A stretch of DNA of 10,387 bases from NCBI GenBank assembly GCA_016935655.1, contig JAFGQM010000064.1, positions 1 through 10,387 on the forward strand, in the 5' to 3' direction. The notes under the pieces are model-generated. The model was not told the DNA's origin. It saw nothing but the letters and a program-made list of their open reading frames with translations, and ran no database searches. A program made the translations under genes and the position numbers. Shown here one piece after another: positions 1 through 6,472 of the stretch (within the stretch, counting starts at the first letter, position 1; each line of letters starts with the position of its first letter). The DNA is from Candidatus Altarchaeota archaeon (GTDB lineage: Archaea > Altiarchaeota > Altiarchaeia > JAFGQM01).

Positions 1-1314
1 ATTCTGAGTCAATAGCCTGTTGAACCTGTCACGGACAAGAACCCGCACAGCCGCCATTTCCACTTCCTCCTGGCATGTCAGGTTTAAGGAAATCCTGCTG
101 ACATCTTCAGTTATTGTGACTGTGTCGGAGAACCCCGACGGAGTGCAGCCCTGGGGAGGTGAGGTCACAGCCGCCTTAACGGCCTTATTGACATCTACCG
201 TAAACCTCAAACAGCCCTCGATGCCTGTGCCCAAGTCCGACTGCCTCAGCATCTGGTTGCCGGAGGTAACGTCAAACACTGAAACTGTTCCTGTCAAGAC
301 GGGTTCATCCCCCCTTGTAACGCAGACTTCAAGAGTCCCTTGCGCGCCTAGCGGGGCATCAGAAGGCATCATCCTTATGGTTATGAACTCCATGCCCTCA
401 GGACTGACATAAACCCTGACCGATGTATTATCCATACCCAAAAACGGCAGGTAGCCGTCGGCTATGGCGTTGAGATAGACTTCCTTGCCGGAGCGTATAT
501 TGAACGTAGCGTGCCCATTTGTAAGAGTCTTCTGGTCCTCTAGGATATCGTCGGAAGACCTCAAGGCGCTAACCAGGACTATGTCTATGGGCTCACCAGT
601 TATCGCATCGACTACTGTTATATCTATTGCCCCGTACTGTTCTATCGGCGGTGGGGGAGGGGTATCCTCAGATATCTCCGGGCCGCAGTCAGCATAGCAG
701 TTGGCTTGGGTTTCGCCCAAATTGTAGTCACAGCGGCCGTCCCCGCATTCCACGTTGCGGACTGTGTCAAAACAGTCCATCGGGAGGTTCAGGAATATCT
801 GGTTTTTGTCCTTGTCCACCTGTTGAAGTGTGGAGCTCTCCCTTTTCCCGCTCGGGCATGTGGCCGTGGCGGAGATCTTCTGGGGGTAGATATTATAAAA
901 CTTGAACTGGGCCTTTCTGCCACTTTGATCTGTGATATACCGCTGGTTCTCATCATACAGGCTCACAGTCACATCACCGTTGAGGGCCGGACCTGTAACG
1001 GTCACGATAAGCATGAACGCCTCCCCAGTCGGGGGGGTGGTGGTGCAATTGCCACAGTCCTGGGCACAAGTCCCGCAGGTCTCCGTTGTCCCGCAGATGC
1101 CGTCGCCGCAGCCAGCCACAGGAGCGCCCGCAGGCAGCAAAAGCCATATGATAAGCGCAATAACCAGTATTATCGCTAGGGGGAACAGTATGGGCGGTAT
1201 GTTGTACTTTTCGAAGTATTCAGCCAGAGGAATCCCCTTGTCGTAGAGCCAGTCAAGTAGGTCCCAGCACTTGTCATTTATGCTGTTGTAAATCCCTGCG
1301 AGTGGGTTTGCCAT
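1..1314 (-). CDS. Gene A: N-terminally anchored multidomain surface protein, 3' end cut by window
   Basis: The frame is open from the ATG at 1314-1312 to the window edge, giving 438 residues with no stop. Residues 1-40 are soluble and include Y-D-K-G-I-P. Residues about 41-63 (PPILFPLAIILVIALIIWLL) are a membrane helix with no obvious signal-peptidase site, so I infer an anchor with the bulk of the protein outside the cell. Two Cys-rich motifs of the CGDGxC type follow: CGDGICGTTETCGTCAQDCG at 69-88 and a second (CGDGRC...C...CG) at 190-211. Beta-rich repeats come next: about 98-181, then 228-316 (AIDITVVDAITGEPI...NGHATFNI...ADGYLPF), which matches the carboxypeptidase-regulatory-like fold, then about 325-414, then a further domain starting at 421. 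A short PPPPP linker lies at 219-223. The function is unknown; a surface adhesin or scaffold is the best inference. The start is supported by the TATA-like box upstream and by the complete membrane helix. Confidence 0.85.
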   Translation of the reverse strand, partial: MANPLAGIYNSINDKCWDLLDWLYDKGIPLAEYFEKYNIPPILFPLAIILVIALIIWLLLPAGAPVAGCGDGICGTTETCGTCAQDCGNCTTTPPTGEAFMLIVTVTGPALNGDVTVSLYDENQRYITDQSGRKAQFKFYNIYPQKISATATCPSGKRESSTLQQVDKDKNQIFLNLPMDCFDTVRNVECGDGRCDYNLGETQANCYADCGPEISEDTPPPPPIEQYGAIDITVVDAITGEPIDIVLVSALRSSDDILEDQKTLTNGHATFNIRSGKEVYLNAIADGYLPFLGMDNTSVRVYVSPEGMEFITIRMMPSDAPLGAQGTLEVCVTRGDEPVLTGTVSVFDVTSGNQMLRQSDLGTGIEGCLRFTVDVNKAVKAAVTSPPQGCTPSGFSDTVTITEDVSRISLNLTCQEEVEMAAVRVLVRDRFNRLLTQN

Positions 1315-1344
1315 TTTGTTGATTTTTAAATTTATTGAATGTTG

Positions 1345-1353
1345 TTTAAAAAT
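1345..1353 (-). promoter_or_regulatory. Predicted archaeal TATA box for gene A
   Basis: On the minus strand the gap between B and A reads ATTTTTAAA about 35 nt before the A start codon. An archaeal transcript starting roughly 25 nt downstream of the box would have a leader of only about 10 nt. The same T-run could also help end transcription of B. No purine-rich ribosome binding site is seen before the start. Confidence 0.5.
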
Positions 1354-1370
1354 GATTGGTCGTCGGAGTA

Positions 1371-3896
1371 TTATCGGGGTATTGGAGCATGCCCCCAAGT
1401 TGGATGAGGGTCGGGGACCCATCCTGTTGGGTCAGGCACAAATTTAATCCCTCCTGCCGCTCCACCCAAAGCCTCCGTAGGGACCAATGCTCCCGCAGGG
1501 GCTGCGGATACAACAGGTGTCGCTACTGCAGATGCACTAGCAGCAGGTGCAGCCGCTGCAGCCGGGAACAAACTCCCCAATCCCTGCGCAATAACGGGTG
1601 CGATTTGTATTATTATGGGTATCGCCGCCATGGCCAGCATGGCGTACATCATCCAGTCCTCTTCCTCCTCGCAGGGCTCGTCCCCTTTCTTGCAGTCGTT
1701 GTCATGGCCGTCGTTGCATGTCCTTGGGTCGTCGTCCGGATCATCGGTCTCCTTTGGCATCGCCATGGGCATCCTCCAGTCGAACTTGGTGCCGTCGTGC
1801 GCGCACTTGGTAGTCCTCCCAGCGCATGTGGTAGTCTCGCACTCCACCTGGCTCATGCAGGGTACCGGCAGCATCCATTCGTAACCTGAAGAGTCCCAGC
1901 TCACGTCCCTGCAGACGTAATAGCCGGATGTGACAGAGCCTGAGGAGCCTAAGTTGCCCAATCCGCTAGTGATCTGCATGCCGCTGGGGGTAGATCCAGT
2001 CATGGAAGTGCCAGAAGTGGTCCCTCCCGTGGGGTTGAACTGCATCTCACAGGGCGTGTTCTCGTTGCAGCCGCACCAGTCCTCTGCGGGGTCCTCGCTG
2101 GTCCTGTCCACAAGGCCGTCGCAGTCGTTGTCCCAGCCGTCGTTGCATATCTCCATCAGGCTGAAGAACTCTTGGGGGAGGCTGTCCGGGCAGTCTATGC
2201 AGGCATAGTACTTGTCCTTGTTCCCTGAGACATATTCCTTAATACAGATCTCGTCCTCGGTGGTCAGGCTGTCGTCCTTGTTGACATCGGCACAGTCCAT
2301 GTAGACCAGATCCGAAGAAATCAGCTCACGGTTGGCCATCATAATCAGTATCTCATCCAGCTCGCTTATCTTGGTGTCGCCGTTCAGATCCCCCGGGATG
2401 TTCTTGCAGTTGTCGAGTTCATATATCTCCATGCACTCGTTTGGTATTTGTTCTGATATAGTGAAGCCCTCCCTAGAGCCGAGTTCTAGGCCGTTGAAGT
2501 TCTCAAGGCATTTCAGGTCCTTTTCCGTCAGCCTCTCGTCCTGGTTGAAGTCCGTATGCGCGAGTATTTCATAGGGTATCTCCACGTTGGTTGAAACCCT
2601 TATCATCTCGTCGAGTATGTGCATATCCTCATCCGTTATCCTCGTGTCTCCGTCCATATCCCCCTTGAGGGGGGAGCTTGTGTCGAAATCGAGGCATATG
2701 CCCCCGCCTATGCCCCCGAACCACTTGCCGGATATTACCCTGGTCATACAGTCGACGTCCAGCTGGTCGATAACCGAATCGTGGTTGAAGTCCGCGCAGG
2801 AGAGATACCTCTGCCTCTCCTCTTCCTCGGGGATGGCCAAGATGTATTCGGAGATTATGTATGCGTCATCGCTGTCCAGCTGCCCGTCGTTGTCCAGATC
2901 GCCGACGGCTGAAGAATTGCAGAAGAACTCTATAGCCTCCGGATAGCCCGCGCTCGTTATGCAGTCTATGAGCTGCTCCTCTGAGATATAGCTCTGCCCT
3001 GACCTGTAAAGGGCGAAGCACTTCCTGGCTTCCGTAGGATAGTTGCAGGAGCGCTGCTCGGTTATCGGGCAGGCCTGCGCCTGCTCCTTGGTCAGGTCCA
3101 GAACATATACGTGCTCGGGCTGGACGAACTCCTGCCCGACTGCATAAAAATAAGCCTTGTAGATGCCCTCGTCCCTTGGCGCCGTGAGTCCCGTATTGTA
3201 TATCCTCTGAGATTTGTCCCAGCCCAGTGTATTGTCAACGTCGACAAGCGTCACCTTGAGCAGGTTCGATCCCTCTATGTCCTGCTCCTTGAACCTCATC
3301 CTCGCCTTTGCCTCGAAAGCCTCTGCGGGGGTGAAGACCCTATGTTCCAGGTAGGGTATAATCTCAAGGTCCGGGGAGGCTTCATCAGAGGTGAAAACAG
3401 AGGTGAACGTGCCGCTGTATACCTTTTCCCCGTCCAACACCTCCACATATATGCGCGCAAGGTATTCCCCCCTGAAGGGAACATCTGCAGAAGTTGAGAA
3501 GACCCCATTCCTGCCCTGCAACTGAGGGGCGACTGACCCCAAAGTCACGCCCTCATACCTGAAGAAGACAGCCACAGTGCTGTTCAAAAGCGTGTCGACA
3601 GAACGGCTATTCAGGCTTATGTTGTATCTCAGGGGTATCGGCGGATAGAACTCAAATTGCGGGTAAGGCTTTACCGAAAGGCCCAGGCTTGCAAGGACGT
3701 ACTCCCGGACTGTCACGCTCAGTGGATAAGTTGCGGTTATGTTGTTGTGTGTGGCTCTGATCAAGATTGTATGTGTGCCGGATGCATAAGGCGCGTTGAC
3801 TTCAGAAGCCCAAGAACCCAGCGCGAACGGTATCTGGGCTAAGACTAGCAAGGACAGGACTATGACAATCTCCAAAAACCTCCTTGGGCTTCTCAT
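1371..3896 (-). CDS. Gene B: secreted dockerin-repeat / MopE-motif surface protein (paralogue of C and D)
   Basis: 841 residues. The signal peptide is residues 1-27 (MRSPRRFLEIVIVLSLLVLA, then QIPFALG) with mature sequence from about S28. Residues 28-270 are beta-rich, with Ig-like strands ending in motifs such as TAPRDEGIYKAYFYA. Six dockerin-type loops follow at 333-344, 369-380, 413-424, 449-460, 503-514 and 537-548 (for example DLDNDGQLDSDD); all keep acidic or Asn ligands at positions 1, 3, 5 and 12. A MopE-type motif CNDGWDNDCDGLVD is at 584-597 and a weaker CNDGHDNDCKKGDEPC at 727-742. Residues about 750-775 are a hydrophobic helix. The tail is Ala/Pro-rich and ends with a repeated VPDP element and Trp residues. 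I infer a calcium-dependent surface protein anchored at its C-terminus. Archaeal dockerin-like proteins without cellulosomes are known, but the ligand here is unknown. Codon use is like C and D. Confidence 0.9.
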   Translation of the reverse strand: MRSPRRFLEIVIVLSLLVLAQIPFALGSWASEVNAPYASGTHTILIRATHNNITATYPLSVTVREYVLASLGLSVKPYPQFEFYPPIPLRYNISLNSRSVDTLLNSTVAVFFRYEGVTLGSVAPQLQGRNGVFSTSADVPFRGEYLARIYVEVLDGEKVYSGTFTSVFTSDEASPDLEIIPYLEHRVFTPAEAFEAKARMRFKEQDIEGSNLLKVTLVDVDNTLGWDKSQRIYNTGLTAPRDEGIYKAYFYAVGQEFVQPEHVYVLDLTKEQAQACPITEQRSCNYPTEARKCFALYRSGQSYISEEQLIDCITSAGYPEAIEFFCNSSAVGDLDNDGQLDSDDAYIISEYILAIPEEEERQRYLSCADFNHDSVIDQLDVDCMTRVISGKWFGGIGGGICLDFDTSSPLKGDMDGDTRITDEDMHILDEMIRVSTNVEIPYEILAHTDFNQDERLTEKDLKCLENFNGLELGSREGFTISEQIPNECMEIYELDNCKNIPGDLNGDTKISELDEILIMMANRELISSDLVYMDCADVNKDDSLTTEDEICIKEYVSGNKDKYYACIDCPDSLPQEFFSLMEICNDGWDNDCDGLVDRTSEDPAEDWCGCNENTPCEMQFNPTGGTTSGTSMTGSTPSGMQITSGLGNLGSSGSVTSGYYVCRDVSWDSSGYEWMLPVPCMSQVECETTTCAGRTTKCAHDGTKFDWRMPMAMPKETDDPDDDPRTCNDGHDNDCKKGDEPCEEEEDWMMYAMLAMAAIPIIIQIAPVIAQGLGSLFPAAAAAPAASASAVATPVVSAAPAGALVPTEALGGAAGGIKFVPDPTGWVPDPHPTWGHAPIPR
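2106..2147 (-). other. MopE-type metal-binding motif in gene B
   Basis: This stretch encodes CNDGWDNDCDGLVD at residues 584-597, followed by RTSEDPAEDWCGC. The pattern CxDxxDNDCDGxxD is that of the putative metal-binding motif named after MopE of Methylococcus capsulatus. Which metal is bound here cannot be told from the sequence. Confidence 0.8.
2253..2900 (-). repeat. Three dockerin-type loop pairs in gene B (residues 333-548)
   Basis: Six 12-residue Dx(N/D)x(D/N)-type calcium loops start at residues 333, 369, 413, 449, 503 and 537, giving spacings of 36, 44, 36, 54 and 34. The alternation fits three two-loop dockerin units. In pairs 1 and 3 the second loop is flanked by Cys residues sixteen positions apart (C367/C383 and C535/C551). 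Confidence 0.8.
2668..2729. repeat. 62-bp segment identical to 5226-5287 (copy in gene B)
   Basis: Base-by-base comparison shows perfect identity over 62 bp with the matching site in gene C, including third codon positions. It encodes residues 390-410 of B (KWFGGIGGGICLDF and following), the link between dockerin pairs 1 and 2. Sequence on both sides diverges at once. Confidence 0.9.
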
Positions 3897-3923
3897 TTTG
3901 GCCTAATATTCACCGATAAGTGG

Positions 3924-3931
3924 ATAAAAAT
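3924..3931 (-). promoter_or_regulatory. Predicted archaeal TATA box for gene B
   Basis: The 41 bases between the C stop codon and the B start read, on the minus strand, ATTTTTAT centred about 31 nt before the B ATG. Transcription from here would give a leaderless or nearly leaderless mRNA, which is common in archaea. The T-run may equally serve as a weak terminator for C. Confidence 0.45.
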
Positions 3932-3937
3932 GTGATT

Positions 3938-6472
3938 CTACGGGCTTGTGGCCATGCTTGTGCCAGTAGAAGCAAAGCCCATCGCGCTTCCGGCTGTGGA
4001 GAGCGTGGGACCGAGGGCTACGCTAGCAGTAACAGCCGGCATAGCGCTGGTTGTTATGAACGCCCCAGCAGGTATCGTTATTGTCGAGCCGGCAGCAAAT
4101 GTAGTAGTCCCTGCTGCTGTTGTTACAGTGACCGGGGCGGTAGTGGTAATCGTAGCCCCCTGCATCGCAAATGCGCCTATGGTATAGGGCGCTATGACGA
4201 CTGCAAAAAATACAGCCGCACCTATTATGATCGGCAGCCATGTCATGAAGGACTTGCATGGCTTGTCCCCCCCCTCACAGTCGTTGTCGTGGCCGTCGTC
4301 GCATGTCTTGGGGTCGTCATTCGGGTCATCTGTCTCCTCGGGAGGCGAGGCCTCGGGATACCACTCGTATTTCTCGCCGTCATACGCGCACAGGTTAGTC
4401 CTGTGGTCGCATGCAGAAGTTTCACATTCCACCTGGTCGGAACATGGGACTATCCTCATCCACTTATAGCCATCGCCGTCCCAGCTCACGTCCCTGCAAA
4501 CCAATGCTCCTTTTGTGTTGGCTTTGGGGTCCCCCTGCTTCGGAGGCATGGCCTCGCCCATACTGGCGCCAATTTCAGCCCCACGGTCCAGATCAAAGAG
4601 CATCTCACAGGGCGTGTCCTCCATGCAGCCGCACCAGTCCTTTTCAGGATCCTCGCTGGTCCTGTCCACTAGGCCGTCGCAGTCGTTGTCCCAGCCGTCG
4701 TTGCAGATCTCGATTGTGCTGAAGACCTCCTGTGGCAGTTCATCCATGCAGTTTATGCAGACAAAGTATTTCTCCACGTCCCCGGAGACATAGGATTTGA
4801 TGCATATCTCGTCTTCGTAGGTGAGCCTCAGATCCTCGTTGACGTCCGCGCAGGACATGTCGATCAGACTGCCGGGCATGGCCTCCCTGCTGGCCATCAT
4901 CAGCAGTATCTCGTCCACTTCGTCTATCACAGTGTCACCGTCCATATCCCCTGGTATGCCCTTACAGGCATCGAGATTGTAGATGTCCAAACAGGCTGCC
5001 GGCACCTGCTCCTTTATGGTCAGCTGGTTCCTGTTGTCCAAGTCCAGGCCGAGGAAGGCCTCCAGGCATTTTGTGTCCTTTGGCGTAAGCATGCTGTCCT
5101 GGTCGAAGTCCGTATGGTTGAGTATCTGGAGGGGCATGTCAAGCCACGATGCCATCTTGACCAATTCCTGGAACATTGCGACGTCCACATCCGTTATCTT
5201 CTTGTCCCTGTCCAGGTCGCCCTTAAGGGGGGAGCTTGTGTCGAAATCGAGGCATATGCCCCCGCCTATGCCCCCGAACCACTTGCCACCGACCACATTC
5301 ACAAGACATCTGAAATCCTCTTCATCGACAATGGAGTCGCGGTTGAAGTCCGCGCAGGAGACGTACCTCTGCCTCTCGAACCCTTCCGGTGCTGCCAAGA
5401 CGTACTGGGCCATTATGTAGGCGTCAATCTCATTTAACAAGCCGTCTGCATTCAAATCCCCGACCCTCGAGGACTCGCAAAAGAACTCCAAGGTAGGCCC
5501 AAAACCGGAGTTCAGCATGCATTCTATGATTATATCCTCCGTCAGGAAGGTCCCACCGTTCCTGTATTCGGCAAAGCATTTGCGTGCATCCTCCCTTGAG
5601 CTACAGGTATCGTCCCTTAAAATCGAGCACTTGTCTGAATGGTTCAGGCCCGGATCCAGGACATAGATGTCGAAATAACGCGAGAAATCCTGGCTCTCGG
5701 CATAGACGTAGACTTTGTAAATCCCCTCTTTCCCGGGTGCGTTTAAGGAGGCCTCATAGAACCTGCTGTTGTGGTTCCAGGAAAGCATTGCCTCCAGGCC
5801 GTCCAAAAAGGCCGTAAAAAGGTTCGCTCCCGCCACCTCCTCAAGGCCCATGATTAGCCTCATATCCATACTGAATGGCTCACCGGGGGTCAGGACCCTG
5901 TGGTCGAGCTTTAGTTGCAATTCCAACTCCGGCGAAATCCTGTTGGAACTGAATTCATACAAGAACGTCCCGCTGTACACCTGCCCTGCCTCCTCTGCCT
6001 CCACATAGACCAGAGCCTTGTAGCCCCCCTTGAAGGGTATGCCCACGGTCATCGAGAACCTGCCCTCACCGCCAGAGAGCTGGCCCGCCTGCTTGTAAAT
6101 CGAAGTCTCCTCATGCTCGAAGACCAGTATGACACTGCTCGCGCGCAGGTTTTTGACCAGCTTGCCGTCTAGGGTTATCTCAAAATTCAGTTTTATGGAT
6201 GTTGCCTCCCCCTCCTGCGGCAATGGTTTGATTACCAGGTTCGGGCTGGACTGCGTGTAATCCAGGACGGAAAGGTTGAGTACATGAAAGCCTACCAGAT
6301 TCTTGTAGTTTGCCTTTATCACCAGGTTATAATCGCCCGAAACAGGTGGTGCATTGAATTCTGAAATCCAATAACCAAACCCGAAGGGGATCTGTGCTAC
6401 AACCAAGGCGGATATTACAAGGATGCATCCGGAGCTCTTTCTCAAAAGATTATTTATGGGGCTGGCGCTCAT
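3938..6472 (-). CDS. Gene C: secreted dockerin-repeat / MopE-motif surface protein (paralogue of B and D)
   Basis: 844 residues from the ATG at 6472. The frame extends upstream to 6685, but that extension lacks a signal peptide and lies over gene D; the chosen start gives the same LLRKSSGCILVISALVVAQIPFGFG signal pattern as its paralogues (in two parts, residues 9-33). Residues 34-275 are Ig-like beta sequence. Dockerin loops start at 339, 375, 419, 455, 509 and 543 with exactly the spacing of B. MopE-type CNDGWDNDCDGLVD is at 590-603 and a weaker CDDGHDNDC at 724-732. A hydrophobic helix spans about 745-770 (WLPIIIGAAVFFAVVIAPYT at its start). The tail to 844 is rich in Thr, Ala and Val, with AAG, AAG and PAG elements 7-8 residues apart, so it may form short repeated strands. 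The start codon overlaps the D stop, so its expression probably depends on D. The ligand is unknown. Confidence 0.9.
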   Translation of the reverse strand: MSASPINNLLRKSSGCILVISALVVAQIPFGFGYWISEFNAPPVSGDYNLVIKANYKNLVGFHVLNLSVLDYTQSSPNLVIKPLPQEGEATSIKLNFEITLDGKLVKNLRASSVILVFEHEETSIYKQAGQLSGGEGRFSMTVGIPFKGGYKALVYVEAEEAGQVYSGTFLYEFSSNRISPELELQLKLDHRVLTPGEPFSMDMRLIMGLEEVAGANLFTAFLDGLEAMLSWNHNSRFYEASLNAPGKEGIYKVYVYAESQDFSRYFDIYVLDPGLNHSDKCSILRDDTCSSREDARKCFAEYRNGGTFLTEDIIIECMLNSGFGPTLEFFCESSRVGDLNADGLLNEIDAYIMAQYVLAAPEGFERQRYVSCADFNRDSIVDEEDFRCLVNVVGGKWFGGIGGGICLDFDTSSPLKGDLDRDKKITDVDVAMFQELVKMASWLDMPLQILNHTDFDQDSMLTPKDTKCLEAFLGLDLDNRNQLTIKEQVPAACLDIYNLDACKGIPGDMDGDTVIDEVDEILLMMASREAMPGSLIDMSCADVNEDLRLTYEDEICIKSYVSGDVEKYFVCINCMDELPQEVFSTIEICNDGWDNDCDGLVDRTSEDPEKDWCGCMEDTPCEMLFDLDRGAEIGASMGEAMPPKQGDPKANTKGALVCRDVSWDGDGYKWMRIVPCSDQVECETSACDHRTNLCAYDGEKYEWYPEASPPEETDDPNDDPKTCDDGHDNDCEGGDKPCKSFMTWLPIIIGAAVFFAVVIAPYTIGAFAMQGATITTTAPVTVTTAAGTTTFAAGSTITIPAGAFITTSAMPAVTASVALGPTLSTAGSAMGFASTGTSMATSP
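4664..4705 (-). other. MopE-type metal-binding motif in gene C
   Basis: This encodes CNDGWDNDCDGLVD at residues 590-603, identical in protein sequence to the motif in B, followed by RTSEDPEKDWCGC. The shared DNA around it (4601-4712 against 2043-2154) differs at about ten of 112 bases by my count. Confidence 0.8.
4811..5458 (-). repeat. Three dockerin-type loop pairs in gene C (residues 339-554)
   Basis: Loops start at residues 339, 375, 419, 455, 509 and 543 (for example DLNADGLLNEID and DMDGDTVIDEVD). All six keep ligand residues at positions 1, 3, 5 and 12. Cys pairs C373/C389 and C541/C557 bracket the second loop of pairs 1 and 3, as in B. Confidence 0.8.
5226..5287. repeat. 62-bp segment identical to 2668-2729 (copy in gene C)
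   Basis: This is the gene C copy of the perfectly conserved stretch, coding for residues 396-416. The two copies are direct repeats about 2.56 kb apart, so they could recombine to fuse B and C into one chimeric gene. Confidence 0.9.
6469..6472 (-). promoter_or_regulatory. ATGA stop/start overlap coupling D to C
   Basis: On the minus strand the TGA stop of D lies inside the ATGA that carries the ATG of C. A weak purine run (AAGG) sits about 8 nt before the C start, inside the end of D. This arrangement normally means translational coupling and one shared transcript. No separate promoter for C is visible. Confidence 0.8.

Noticed and set aside
1345..1353. Rho-independent hairpin terminators in the B-A and C-B gaps
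   Set aside because: T-runs are present but no stem of useful length precedes them; the TATA-box reading fits better.
1356..1889. 177-residue plus-strand frame with hydrophobic stretch
   Set aside because: It is antisense to the C-terminal part of B; the hydrophobicity comes from the complement of Asp/Asn-rich codons.
3920..4672. 250-residue plus-strand frame
   Set aside because: It lies fully opposite gene C, has Cys/Arg-rich low-complexity composition, and shows no domain or start signal. It is a shadow of the minus-strand gene.
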